Shown here: piece by piece, positions 9,161-17,497 of the stretch
Numbering within the stretch: position 1 is the stretch's first letter
How the letters are laid out: every line of letters starts with the position of its first letter
Assembly (NCBI GenBank): GCA_934320645.1
Contig: CAKRFP010000001.1
Location: 62,001 to 126,000 of the forward strand
Source: an uncultured Bariatricus sp.
GTDB taxonomy: Bacteria > Bacillota > Clostridia > Lachnospirales > Lachnospiraceae
Reading direction: 5' to 3'
Length of the DNA stretch: 64,000 bases
Made by a program: the position numbers and the translations under genes
Notes under the pieces: generated by a model
What the model saw: only the letters and a program-made list of their open reading frames with translations
The model's database searches: none
Told to the model about the DNA's origin: nothing

Positions 9161-9173
9161 AATTATCTGTCTC

Positions 9174-9581
9174 CTAAATCCGTTTGATAATCTGATAAAG
9201 CAATGCCGATGAGCTCATGATCACCACGCAAAATACAATTACCAGATAATAGGTCCCTTCCGGCAACAGCATATTCAGCGCGATCAAAAGTATCATCAAT
9301 ACAATATTTAAAATAATTGCTCCAGTCAGTTTTTTGTTGCTTTTTACAACGTTAGTACTCTCTGCCAGATGTTCTGTCATCTTCTGATCTCCTTTCAACA
9401 GTTCATCAAGACTTACGGAATAAAGATCACTAAGCGCAATGACACTGATAATATCCGGATAGGATTTTTCATTTTCCCAATTGGAAATCGTCTGGCGCGA
9501 AACATCGATTTCCTCTGCTGCCTTCTCCTGCGTAAACCCGGCCTTGATCCGTGCATTTTTTAGTTTCTTCCCTATTTCCAT
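9174..9581 (-). CDS. XRE-family regulator with C-terminal membrane helices
   Basis: An N-terminal Cro/C1-type helix-turn-helix (residues 1-62, with TQEKAAEEIDVSRQTISNWE) is joined to two hydrophobic helices at about 85-105 and 110-132. Such membrane-tethered XRE proteins are common in Firmicutes, usually beside a small membrane-protein gene as here. The AGGAGG ribosome site is strong. A TTGACA promoter carries a palindrome overlapping its -35, suggesting autoregulation. Target and signal are unknown. Confidence 0.88.
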   Translation of the reverse strand: MEIGKKLKNARIKAGFTQEKAAEEIDVSRQTISNWENEKSYPDIISVIALSDLYSVSLDELLKGDQKMTEHLAESTNVVKSNKKLTGAIILNIVLMILLIALNMLLPEGTYYLVIVFCVVIMSSSALLYQIIKRI

Positions 9582-9644
9582 AATTCCTGTCTCCTCCTTT
9601 CACGGACATCATTCCATATAGAGCACCCAAAGTCTATCAAACAT

Positions 9645-9673
9645 CTTTTACAAGTGACATTTTTGCATGTCAA
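9645..9673 (-). promoter_or_regulatory. promoter with palindromic operator upstream of the XRE gene
   Basis: TTGACA and TAAAAG separated by 17 bases. The perfect inverted repeat TGACAT-N6-ATGTCA (9655-9672) covers the -35 and half the spacer, a position expected for an autorepressor site. Confidence 0.55.
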
Positions 9674-9759
9674 AATTCTTTTACACCGGCAAATATACCT
9701 GTATCTTACCATCCGGAGAGAATTGTATCAAGAAAACTATGGCACTTTCTCCCCGCATC

Positions 9760-9768
9760 TGTTAAAAT
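9760..9768 (+). promoter_or_regulatory. extended -10 promoter of the exonuclease gene
   Basis: TGTTAAAAT matches the extended -10 form, 26 bases before the start codon; no good -35 is visible. Confidence 0.45.
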
Positions 9769-9794
9769 AGGATTTCAGAAACGGAGGTTTTGAA

Positions 9795-10490
9795 ATGCTA
9801 AAATCCTATGTCTGTTTTGACCTGGAAACAACCGGGCTTGACCCACTTTATAATGAAATTATTGAAATCGGAGCACTGAAAGTCCGTGACGGAAAGGTTG
9901 CCGAACGTTTTATGGAATTCATTCATCCGCAGGAAGAGATTTCCCCGATGATCACGAATCTCACCGGCATTACGAATGAAATGGTTGCAAATGCCAGACC
10001 TGCCAATGCTGTGATCAGTGATTTTCTTGAATTCTGTGAGGATGATGTCCTGATCGGTCACAATGTCGGCTTTGATTACAGCTTCATGAAATCAGGTGCT
10101 TCCAATTTAGGACTTACTTTTGAAAAATTTGGAATCGACACATTTAAGATTGCCCAGCGCACCTTAAAATCACTTCCATCCAAAAGTCTCTCCAGTCTGT
10201 GTGAATACTACCAGATTGAAAATAAAGCTGCGCACCGCGCCTACTATGATGCGCTTGCCACAGCAAAACTGTATCAGACACTGGCACACTATTTCGAAAA
10301 TGAGAATCCTTCCCTTTTCAAGCCACAGCAGCTTACATACAAAGTAAAAAAAGTACAGCCTGCCACAGCAAAACAGGTCGCACTTTTGCAGAGACTGTGC
10401 AGCCAGAAGAAAAAAACACCGGAATGGAATCCCGATACGATCACGCGCAGTGAAGCATCACGACTAATTGACTCCTTATTAAAAGCATAA
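9795..10490 (+). CDS. DEDDh 3'-5' exonuclease (DnaQ-like)
   Basis: Exonuclease of the DNA polymerase III epsilon superfamily. The catalytic residues are Asp9 and Glu11 in FDLETTG, Asp94 in HNVGFDYSF, His147 and Asp152 in AHRAYYDA, making it a DEDDh enzyme. The domain ends near residue 170. A basic linker and a short helical C-terminal domain follow (about 185-231, containing ITRSEASRLIDSLL), which may bind nucleic acid or a partner. It is a stand-alone protein rather than the PolC proofreading domain, so a repair or RNA-processing role is more likely. Strong GGAGG ribosome site. Confidence 0.9.
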   Translation: MLKSYVCFDLETTGLDPLYNEIIEIGALKVRDGKVAERFMEFIHPQEEISPMITNLTGITNEMVANARPANAVISDFLEFCEDDVLIGHNVGFDYSFMKSGASNLGLTFEKFGIDTFKIAQRTLKSLPSKSLSSLCEYYQIENKAAHRAYYDALATAKLYQTLAHYFENENPSLFKPQQLTYKVKKVQPATAKQVALLQRLCSQKKKTPEWNPDTITRSEASRLIDSLLKA

Positions 10491-10545
10491 GTTGTATCCT
10501 AAAGCAGAACACAGACTTAGAAAGGTCATTGCATATTTTAAAGTC

Positions 10546-10604
10546 AAAAAGATAGAATACGTCTTAAAGAATCTTCTTTCTTATAAACGTACTCTATCTT
10601 TTTT
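10546..10604. terminator. bidirectional terminator
   Basis: Stem AAAAAGATAGA / TCTATCTTTTT (11 bp), a single mismatch, then TACGT/ACGTA, followed by T6 on the plus strand and T5 on the minus strand. It ends both the exonuclease gene (+) and the pentapeptide-repeat gene (-), whose stop codon it overlaps. Confidence 0.8.
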
Positions 10605-11340
10605 ATCCCAGATATGCGATTGCCTCTTCTCTCGAAAGCCAGACATGAATCCCGCCACCGGAATCTACAAACCGGTCCGGATTAAAATTCTCCGCATATA
10701 CCATCTGTCCCACTCTGTAATAAAAATTCTCATCCACGTAAGAATGTGCCTCTGTATAATTTTCTTTACCATCGATGGAATCGATCGTCAGCACCTTCGC
10801 CTTTTCGCAGCGTATCTCCTCCCTTGTCCCAGACACACGTCTTGCATCCTCCGGTATCAGAAGCAGGACGATCCGCCGCCCATAACAGACCTTCCATCCA
10901 AGAAAGGCTCGCTTTTCCGGACATGCCATCCAGAAATGCTTTGTCGTCTCATCGGCATGAATTCCAGTCAGATCCGCCTGGTAAAAAGCGGCAGAATATA
11001 CATCTGCTCCACGGATATCCGCATTACTCAGATCACAGCCTCTGAAATCCGCAGACTCAAGAATCGCATTTTGCAGATTGCACCCTGAAAGACTGGTTTT
11101 CTTTTTAGACCTATCCGGAAGAATCAGCTCTCCAAAAAGAGCATTCTTTGCTGTTATCCCGAAAAGATCCGCCCTGTCGAATGTCATCCCTTTAAAATCA
11201 CAGTCGTCAAAATTGATATTTTGCAGATTCCATCCGCTCAAATCCATATTTTCAAAGGAACACTGACTTAAGTCAAGCCTCTCAACGCCTGCTCGCATCT
11301 CCAGTATCCTCTTCAGTTCTTCTTCACTGATCTTTTGCAT
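10603..11340 (-). CDS. pentapeptide-repeat protein
   Basis: 245 residues. Two runs of A(D/N)LXX-type pentapeptides, at about 20-65 and 85-130, should form a right-handed beta-helix. A C-terminal domain of about 110 residues (from HFWMACPEK) contains motifs such as FLGWKVCYG and IVLLLIPEDA. The same arrangement is known from DUF5758-type proteins of unknown function in Firmicutes. Some pentapeptide proteins mimic DNA and protect gyrase, but nothing here shows that activity. No signal peptide. Confidence 0.85.
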   Translation of the reverse strand: MQKISEEELKRILEMRAGVERLDLSQCSFENMDLSGWNLQNINFDDCDFKGMTFDRADLFGITAKNALFGELILPDRSKKKTSLSGCNLQNAILESADFRGCDLSNADIRGADVYSAAFYQADLTGIHADETTKHFWMACPEKRAFLGWKVCYGRRIVLLLIPEDARRVSGTREEIRCEKAKVLTIDSIDGKENYTEAHSYVDENFYYRVGQMVYAENFNPDRFVDSGGGIHVWLSREEAIAYLG

Positions 11341-11377
11341 ATCACTTTACCTGCCTGCAAATGTAAGCTTCCAGATT

Positions 11378-11719
11378 CTATTTATTTACCTTCCAGTTTT
11401 CCAGAAGCTTTAATTCTATTTTCATGCCATTCGGCAGTGAGAACCAGTGATCGTTGATTGCTTTTACCGGATAAGCTTTGATCTTTTCCATCGTCTCTTC
11501 CACAGAATCTACCGCGATTGAAATATGATCGTAGCCATTTTCTCCTTCTGTGTTAATTTCTTCCATTTCACAGAGCTGGATGCCTTCTTCGTATCAGCAT
11601 TTTCTTCCCGGTTTTTCACCGATTTCTCTCCACAAATGCATTTCAAATACATCTTCAAAAAATTTCTGCGCGTCCTCATAAGATGCAGTTCTAATTGCTG
11701 CATGATCAATTTTTGCCAT
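11378..11719 (-). pseudogene. VOC (glyoxalase-like) protein interrupted by an in-frame UGA
   Basis: A well-placed AGGAGG site and ATG at 11719 open a frame of 113 codons that reads as one complete vicinal-oxygen-chelate protein, but codon 42 is UGA (11594-11596). The N-terminal part is MAKIDHAAIRT...GEKPGRKC. The frame continues unchanged as YEEGIQLCEM and ends with NDHWFSLPNGMKIELKLLENW. Relatives usually have an aromatic residue such as Trp at this site, so a UGG to UGA nonsense change is the simplest explanation. Selenocysteine is a less likely alternative: no convincing hairpin follows the codon. Confidence 0.75.
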
Positions 11720-11911
11720 GTTCTATATCCTCCTGTTTTCGCAGTTTGTGTTCTATTTTAGGATAATTCATTTTTGGGGAGGGTGCAAGGAAAATAATGG
11801 CATGATGAGATAGAAAAAAGTTATTAAAAAATAAGGCTGTGACACCAGTTTCATACAATTTGTTGCTGGGATGTAATACTTTTGATTTGGCCGGAAGATT
11901 CTTCTTAATTC

Positions 11912-11944
11912 AAAAAAGAAGCCCCACACAAGGACTCCTTCTTT
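11912..11944 (-). terminator. terminator of the tRNA-Val/tRNA-Met unit
   Basis: AAAGAAG and CTTCTTT arms followed by T6 on the minus strand, starting three bases beyond the tRNA-Met 3' end. Confidence 0.55.
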
Positions 11945-11946
11945 AG

Positions 11947-12020
11947 TAGCGGGAACTGGATTTGAACCAGCGACACCGCGGGTATGAACCGCGTGCTCTA
12001 GCCAACTGAGCTATCCCGCC
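11947..12020 (-). tRNA. tRNA-Met (CAT)
   Basis: 74-nt cloverleaf. The anticodon loop TTCATAC is closed by a CGCGG/CCGCG-type stem, T-arm GGTTCAAATCC is present, and the acceptor stem pairs with G-U at the first position. The 3' CCA is not encoded. It lacks the C1:A72 mismatch of initiator tRNA, so it is elongator-type, although a lysidine-modified tRNA-Ile cannot be excluded by eye. Confidence 0.93.
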
Positions 12021-12126
12021 ATATGATATGTTTTTGCGCCAGCTCTTCAGAGCTGTGTGCATCGCACGAAGTGCGCTTCACATTTCGCGTTCAATGCTTT
12101 CGACTTAAAAAAACTTTCTTGCGAAA

Positions 12127-12199
12127 TGGGACCAATAGGGCTCGAACCTATGACCCTCTGCTTGTAAGGCAGATGCTCTCCCAGCTGAGCTATGATCCC
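12127..12199 (-). tRNA. tRNA-Val (TAC)
   Basis: 73-nt cloverleaf with anticodon loop CTTACAA, D-arm AGCTCAGCTGGGAGAGC and T-arm GGTTCGAGCCC. The 3' CCA is not encoded. First of a two-tRNA unit with tRNA-Met about 106 bases downstream; the spacer holds short hairpins but no gene. Confidence 0.95.
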
Positions 12200-12223
12200 T
12201 CATCACATTTATGCGACTTGTTT

Positions 12224-12252
12224 AGTTTACTATTATTTTCAATAAATGTCAA
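12224..12252 (-). promoter_or_regulatory. promoter of the tRNA-Val/tRNA-Met unit
   Basis: Consensus TTGACA and TAAACT separated by 17 bases, placing the start about 15-20 bases before tRNA-Val. Confidence 0.7.
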
Positions 12253-12326
12253 TAGCTTTTGCAATTTTTTTTGCAAAATTTCCCTTTTCACTTTCTATAT
12301 CGTATCATGATCCATTTTCCAGACCA

Positions 12327-12869
12327 TTACCTGTAAATTTCCGCCCAATGATCTTTCGTCATAACATTCGTATGACCAATTCTCACTTCATTTAAAAGTG
12401 GCACCGGAACCTCATTGCAGGTATGATGGTAAACAAACCCCAGTTTCTCCTGCACTCTTTTTGATTTCTGGTTTCCATCATAATAACCACACCAGATTGT
12501 TGTCATGCCCAGCTCTTCAAACCCATGACGTAATAACTCTCGGGCAGCCTCCGGCATATAACCTTTTCCCCAGAATGGCTGTCCCAGCCAGTAACCAAGC
12601 TCGCACTCGTCATCGCGCTCAGTCATATCCGTATGGCCATTCAATTTTAACTCCACTGCACCAATTGCAATATTATTTTCCTTTTCACAGATAGCGTAAC
12701 ACTCTGCTCCATTAAATACATTTCTGATTACAGCTCTGCTTTCTTCCACATTCTTATGCGTCGGCCAGCCTGCAACAGGTCCAACCTCCGGATTCTTTGC
12801 ATATTCAAACAGACTTTCCGCATCTGTTTCTGTCCATTTTCTTAATACTAATCGTTCTGTCTCTAACAT
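12327..12869 (-). CDS. GNAT N-acetyltransferase, RimJ/RimL type
   Basis: 180-residue acetyl-CoA-dependent acetyltransferase. The N-terminus LETERLVLRKWTETDAESL is typical of the RimJ/RimL branch. The acetyl-CoA loop appears at about residues 98-108 (PFWGKGYMPEA), and the late motif NQKSKRVQEKLGF is intact. Members acetylate ribosomal protein N-termini or small molecules; the substrate here is not evident. A gene fragment of another GNAT protein lies immediately upstream. Confidence 0.9.
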   Translation of the reverse strand: MLETERLVLRKWTETDAESLFEYAKNPEVGPVAGWPTHKNVEESRAVIRNVFNGAECYAICEKENNIAIGAVELKLNGHTDMTERDDECELGYWLGQPFWGKGYMPEAARELLRHGFEELGMTTIWCGYYDGNQKSKRVQEKLGFVYHHTCNEVPVPLLNEVRIGHTNVMTKDHWAEIYR

Positions 12870-12886
12870 TTTCTTTCTTCCTCAAA

Positions 12887-13021
12887 TTATAACTCTTTTT
12901 TGTAATAATGTCTTTTACCTGTTTTGGGATACTCTGATAATTCAAATGCCTGTGTATAACCATGCTTTAAATAAAATTCCGGTGCCTGAAAATCAAAGGT
13001 ATCGACAAATTCATATCCGTA
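12887..13021 (-). pseudogene. C-terminal remnant of a GNAT acetyltransferase
   Basis: 44 codons ending in a stop read YGYEFVDTFDFQAPEFYLKHGY and then a KTGKRHYYKKEL tail, matching the end of small GNAT acetyltransferases (APEFYxKxGY, then a KxxLxKxL-type tail). A stop codon immediately precedes the fragment and there is no start site. Probably left over from a deletion between tmRNA and the intact acetyltransferase gene. Confidence 0.65.
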
Positions 13022-13160
13022 TTACACTATAAAAATAACGGCACTGTATATCACTTTCATAACATACAATGCCATTACTTTTATTTTCTTCGATACACCA
13101 AACAAAACATATTCTGTATACAATAATATCATATACAAAGTTCGACTTGTTCAGTTTTAG

Positions 13161-13503
13161 TGGACCTGAGGGGAATCGAACCCCTGTCCGAAAGCTCTTC
13201 CATAAAGGCATCTCCCATCACAGTCATTCTTTTGACATTCCCTCCATAAACCGCCGAACAACAGGCTGCTTACTTTAGTAGCTTCATAAATTCTTCCATT
13301 CCCTCAAAGCTTTGGAAACGAAGTGCCTCATCTGGTCGAAGCCGGTTACTTAAGCGATGAGAGACTTAAGGCCGACTGCTGCAACTAGGCAGCGTACGCT
13401 AAATTTTCGTCTGCGTTTATATTTAGTTGGAACTTTTAACGTAGTGTCCCGCTACGGATGGCTTCCTTGACTTCCGTGCCCCCGTCGAAACCAGTACAAG
13501 CCC
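13161..13503 (-). ncRNA. ssrA: transfer-messenger RNA (tmRNA)
   Basis: About 343 nt. The 5' end GGGCTTG pairs with the 3' CAGGTCC across the acceptor stem. The tRNA-like half has the T-arm GGTTCGATTCC and a 3' A; CCA is not encoded. The hallmark TGGTTTCGACGGGGG follows the 5' acceptor strand. The tag-coding region reads NADENLAYAA and then a stop; whether the resume codon is the AAC or the following GCA cannot be settled by eye. SmpB, its partner in ribosome rescue, is encoded 0.9 kb away on the same strand. Confidence 0.96.
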
Positions 13504-13593
13504 TGGTTCTTAGAAGCCGTATCATCAAAAATACGTTCCTGCAAATAAGATCCATTCAGAAGTAATTCTTCTGTGCTCCCATTTGCTCTATAT

Positions 13594-13623
13594 ATTATAT
13601 GCGGACATCCCGGCTTATGTCAA
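13594..13623 (-). promoter_or_regulatory. promoter of ssrA
   Basis: TTGACA and TATAAT separated by 18 bases. The start would be about 85 bases before the mature 5' end, implying a processed precursor leader. Confidence 0.7.
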
Positions 13624-13660
13624 GGGATCTCCGCATATAATTTATCAACATAATTTTATT

Positions 13661-14263
13661 TTACGCTTCTTTTGTCTTTCCCACTTCCAGCATTCCGCTC
13701 TTCGCAAGTGCTGGTCTCAGCGCATTGTAGATGATCACTACAACGATTGTAGAAAGGATCGCATTTACAAAGGTCGCTGCGGCACTCCATTTTGCAAGCA
13801 CCTCAGCCATCTGCTGTGGCTGTCCTAAGATGTACTGTTTGTAGAAGTATCCGACGATCGGATCTGCAATAACGTTAAACGCAAGCCCGGCAACAGATGC
13901 CAGCAGGCTCCATTTGAAAATGTATTTCTTATCGGTACTCTCATTGATCTTTGCGATCTTATGTGCTACAAGTCCTGTGATCAACCCGATGCAGAGCTTC
14001 AGGATAAAGGTCTTCGGTGCTCCGGTAATATAGATCGGATCCATCACATCTGCGATTCCCATTCCGATCGCTCCTGCAAGTCCGCCGTACCATCCGCCTA
14101 AAAGAAGTGCTGCAAGTACGCAGAATGCATTTCCAAGGTGGATCGATGTTGCATCTCCTCCCGGCATCGGTATCTTAATCTGCAAATATGTGAAGATCAC
14201 ATAGCAAAGTGCAGCAAACAACGCTGTCTGCGCAATTTTCATAACGGTTGAATTTGTTTTCAT
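13661..14263 (-). CDS. ECF transporter substrate-binding (S) component
   Basis: About 200 residues and six hydrophobic helices, with MPGGDATSIHLGNAFCVLAA near helix 2 and GMGIADVMDP in the middle. Both are typical of energy-coupling-factor S components that capture vitamins or related compounds and dock on a shared EcfAAT module. No EcfA/T genes are nearby, as usual for group II systems. The ligand is not evident, and no known vitamin riboswitch was recognised upstream. The start at 14263 (MKTNSTV) suits the ribosome site better than the ATG at 14275, which abuts AAAGG. Confidence 0.85.
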   Translation of the reverse strand: MKTNSTVMKIAQTALFAALCYVIFTYLQIKIPMPGGDATSIHLGNAFCVLAALLLGGWYGGLAGAIGMGIADVMDPIYITGAPKTFILKLCIGLITGLVAHKIAKINESTDKKYIFKWSLLASVAGLAFNVIADPIVGYFYKQYILGQPQQMAEVLAKWSAAATFVNAILSTIVVVIIYNALRPALAKSGMLEVGKTKEA

Positions 14264-14398
14264 AGTCTGTTCCATCCTTTCTCATTCCCTGCAAATCACT
14301 ATACCACGTTAATTCATCAGGTCAGTGAACATTCTACCCCAACACTGTCGTCGCTAAAATATACAATTTCCACTTTTTTCAGGGGGACAGTTTTATAT

Positions 14399-14872
14399 TT
14401 AACCGAAATTGCGGATCTTGAATTCTCTTTCTGCCTCACGCTTCTGGTCTTTCTTCGCGATATCATCACGCTTATCATAGAGCTTCTTACCTTTTGCCAG
14501 TCCGATCTCTACCTTAACCAGGCTCTTGCTGAAATACACCTTCAGCGGTACGATCGCCATTCCTTTTTCCTTGGTCTTGCCGATCAGCTTGTTGATCTCC
14601 GACTTGTGGAGAAGAAGCTTTCTCACACGCAGCGGATCTTTGTTGAAAATATTGCCTTTCTCGTATGGGCTGATGTGCATGCCATAGATAAATACTTCCC
14701 CATCCTCAATGCGGATAAAGGATTCTTTGATACTGCATTTTCCCATGCGAAGGGACTTTACTTCCGTACCTGCAAGTGCAATTCCCGCCTCATAAGTATC
14801 CAGGATAAAATAGTCGTGATACGCCTTTTTATTATTCGCAATCATCTTGCCCTGCGCTTTTGCCTTAGCCAT
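14399..14872 (-). CDS. smpB: SsrA-binding protein
   Basis: Binds tmRNA and delivers it to stalled ribosomes for trans-translation. 157 residues of the standard OB-fold family: [20 protein letters not shown] near the N-terminus, GTEVKSLR, and the basic C-terminal tail [15 protein letters not shown]. The start overlaps the end of rnr by eight bases, so the two are translationally coupled. RNase R degrades tmRNA-released messages, and ssrA itself is close by, so this region gathers the ribosome-rescue machinery. Confidence 0.97.
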   Translation of the reverse strand: MAKAKAQGKMIANNKKAYHDYFILDTYEAGIALAGTEVKSLRMGKCSIKESFIRIEDGEVFIYGMHISPYEKGNIFNKDPLRVRKLLLHKSEINKLIGKTKEKGMAIVPLKVYFSKSLVKVEIGLAKGKKLYDKRDDIAKKDQKREAEREFKIRNFG

Positions 14873-17015
14873 CTTCTCTCTCCTCTTTTCTTTCCTTTAC
14901 AAGTCTAAAATCAATGGTTCTTGATATCTCATCACAATCGATCATCTTCACACGTACCTTCTGTCCCAGCTTATAGATCTTTCTGAGATGGGAACCTATC
15001 ATCTGGTAATGTTCTTCATCATAATCATAGTGGTCATCCGTCATATTGGTGACATGCACCAGTCCTTCCACGGTATTCGGAAGCTCCACATAGATACCCC
15101 ACTTCGTGATACCGGAGATCACGCCCTCAAATTCCTGCCCAAAGAAATGCCGCATATACTGCACCTTCTTCAGTTTCAGAGTCTCTCGCTCCGCCTCATC
15201 CGCACGGCGCTCTAAAGAGCTGGTCTCCATTGCCACCTCCGGCAGGATCTTTTCATAATGATGCCGCTTTGCATCGTTCATTCTGCCACGGAGATTATCC
15301 TTAATAATACGATGAATCTGCAGATCCGGATAACGTCGGATCGGAGACGTAAAATGCGTGTAATACTGGGTAGCAAGTCCAAAATGTCCGTCATTGTCCG
15401 GCGAATATCTCGCCTGCTTCATGGAGCGGAGTGCAAGCCTTGAGATCATGGCCTCTTCCGGCGTTCCCTCAATCTTATCCAGAAGCTTCTGCACTTCTTT
15501 TGGACGGATCTCCTGTCCTCCCTGCATATGCATGGTATATCCAAAATTCTGTAAAAATGTCACCAGCTTTTTCATCTTATCATCATCCGGCGTTTCATGC
15601 ACACGGTATAAAAATGGAATCTCCTGCCAGAAATAATCCTCTGCCACAGTTTCATTTGCCACAAGCATAAAATCCTCGATGATCTTCGTTGCCACGTTGC
15701 GGTCATAGGCTTTGATGTCCACCGGCTCACCGTTTTCATTCAGAATGATCTTCGCCTCCGGAAAATCAAAATCAATTGCACCTCTTCTGTGGCGCCGCTC
15801 TCTTAAAATGTGCGACAGCTCTTTCATCCGCTCAAACATCGGGATCAGGTCCCGGTAGCGCTCGCATTCTGCCTCGTCCCGGTCTTCCAAAATCTTCTTC
15901 ACACTGGTATAGCTCATTCGCTCGTCTACATTGACCACAGTCTCTGCAATCTGGTGATCGATTACATTTCCCTTCGCATCAATGGTCATGATACAGCTCA
16001 GTGCCAGCCGGTCCTCGCCTGCGTTTAATGAACACATTCCATTAGACAGAACTCTTGGCAGCATCGGGATCACACGGTCTGCCAGATAGACACTGGTACC
16101 TCTTTTCAGTGCTTCCCGGTCAAGGGCGCTGTTCTCCTGCACATAATTGGTCACATCAGCGATATGCACACCAAGAATATAACGGTCTCCCTCTTTTGTC
16201 AGAGTGATCGCATCATCCAGATCCTTCGCATCCTCGCCGTCAATCGTCACGGTCTGCCAACTCCGCACATCCTTACGTCCTGCCATATCAGCGTTCGTCA
16301 CTGCCTTTGCCACACGCTCTGCCTGATTCAGTACCTTCTCCGGAAATTCGGTTGGCAGATCATATCCTTTGACAATCGACAAAATATCAACTCCCGGATC
16401 GGTCACATGCCCCAGGATCTCTACGATCTTTCCTTCCGGCTTCTTTCCATTCTCCCCATAAGAGGTCAGCTCGACCACAACCTTATGCCCGGTCACAGCT
16501 CCTTTAGAGCGCTCTGCCGGTACGAAGATATCCTGCAGGAAACGCTCATTATCCGGCATAACGAATCCGAAATTCTTCCGGCTCTGATAATAGCCGACGA
16601 TCCGCTGGGTTCCTCTCTGTACGATCTTCGTGATCTTTCCTTCTCTTCGCTTTCCTTCCGGTGCTTTGGTGATGACAACCTCTACCTCATCTCCCTGCAT
16701 GGCACCGTTCATATCATCTTCCGAGATAAAGATATCTTCACTCTCACCTTCCACAGTGACAAAGCCGAAGCCTCTCGCATTTGCCTGGAATATTCCCCGC
16801 AGCTGCTTTGCCTCACCTTTAATGTATTTTCCTTTCTGTGTGACATGTACCCTGCCTTCCTTTTCCAGGCTGTCCATAACAGCTTTGAGTTCCCCTTTCT
16901 GATCTTTCGGGACCTGAAGCAGCATCGACAGCTCTTTCAGCTTCATCGGCACATAAAATTCATCACAGATAAATTCATAAATAATCTTTTTACGCTTTTC
17001 AAATAATTCGTCCAT
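14865..17015 (-). CDS. rnr: ribonuclease R
   Basis: 716-residue processive 3'-5' exoribonuclease of the RNB family. An N-terminal winged-helix region (1-60) and cold-shock domains (about 65-215) precede the RNB catalytic core (about 245-575), with [12 protein letters not shown] holding the metal-binding aspartates and [14 protein letters not shown] closing it. An S1 domain (about 622-705) and a short basic tail follow. The AGGAG ribosome site is clear. It is preceded by secG and its terminator and followed directly by smpB, the conserved Firmicute order secG-rnr-smpB. Confidence 0.97.
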   Translation of the reverse strand: MDELFEKRKKIIYEFICDEFYVPMKLKELSMLLQVPKDQKGELKAVMDSLEKEGRVHVTQKGKYIKGEAKQLRGIFQANARGFGFVTVEGESEDIFISEDDMNGAMQGDEVEVVITKAPEGKRREGKITKIVQRGTQRIVGYYQSRKNFGFVMPDNERFLQDIFVPAERSKGAVTGHKVVVELTSYGENGKKPEGKIVEILGHVTDPGVDILSIVKGYDLPTEFPEKVLNQAERVAKAVTNADMAGRKDVRSWQTVTIDGEDAKDLDDAITLTKEGDRYILGVHIADVTNYVQENSALDREALKRGTSVYLADRVIPMLPRVLSNGMCSLNAGEDRLALSCIMTIDAKGNVIDHQIAETVVNVDERMSYTSVKKILEDRDEAECERYRDLIPMFERMKELSHILRERRHRRGAIDFDFPEAKIILNENGEPVDIKAYDRNVATKIIEDFMLVANETVAEDYFWQEIPFLYRVHETPDDDKMKKLVTFLQNFGYTMHMQGGQEIRPKEVQKLLDKIEGTPEEAMISRLALRSMKQARYSPDNDGHFGLATQYYTHFTSPIRRYPDLQIHRIIKDNLRGRMNDAKRHHYEKILPEVAMETSSLERRADEAERETLKLKKVQYMRHFFGQEFEGVISGITKWGIYVELPNTVEGLVHVTNMTDDHYDYDEEHYQMIGSHLRKIYKLGQKVRVKMIDCDEISRTIDFRLVKERKEEREDG

Positions 17016-17108
17016 CTCTTCTCCTGTTTCTCAACATATCATCATCGATTCTTTTCCCGTACCGGCACAAAAAGTTCTGCCACCGGAAGATTTTCCTGCA
17101 CAATATCG

Positions 17109-17143
17109 AAAAAAGAACACCCTATAGATACTATAGAGTGTTC
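17109..17143 (-). terminator. intrinsic terminator after secG
   Basis: Stem GAACACTCTATAG / CTATAGGGTGTTC (one mismatch-type position) with a 3-base loop and T6. It lies between secG and rnr, so rnr-smpB expression depends on readthrough or another promoter. Confidence 0.85.
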
Positions 17144-17165
17144 CTCATCTTCTTTCAATCATTCG

Positions 17166-17408
17166 TTATGCAAAAACTTTCAGGTTCAGGACTGCTGCAA
17201 GTACGATAAACAGAATTGCTAAAAACTTGGTAGACTTAACAAGTGCGCCTTCCATAGAACGACCTTTGTTCTGTCCCCAATAAGAATCTGCCATACCTGC
17301 GATTGTTCCAAGACCTGCTGACTTACCTTCCTGCATCAATACGATTACTGTCAATGCGATACAATCTATTGCAAATAAAATTAAAAGTACTGTTTTTAAA
17401 ATTTCCAT
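17166..17408 (-). CDS. secG: preprotein translocase subunit SecG
   Basis: 80-residue membrane subunit of the SecYEG channel. Two hydrophobic helices at about 2-22 and 57-78 flank the conserved loop VLMQEGKSAGLGTIAG. The start follows an AGGAGG site. It has its own promoter and a strong terminator. Confidence 0.95.
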   Translation of the reverse strand: MEILKTVLLILFAIDCIALTVIVLMQEGKSAGLGTIAGMADSYWGQNKGRSMEGALVKSTKFLAILFIVLAAVLNLKVFA

Positions 17409-17445
17409 TACTAATCACACCTCCTGATGTTTGAACCACTCATGT

Positions 17446-17474
17446 ATTTTACCATAAATCTACTTCCGATTCAA
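17446..17474 (-). promoter_or_regulatory. promoter of secG
   Basis: TTGAAT and TAAAAT separated by 17 bases, with TGG before the -10 (extended form). Confidence 0.55.
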
Positions 17475-17497
17475 GCAAATTTCATGGATTTCAGTCT

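Noticed and set aside
14276..14398. Possible vitamin riboswitch upstream of the ECF S component
   Set aside because: I compared the visible sequence with the THF and preQ1 motifs and saw no match; too short and unstructured for a larger class.
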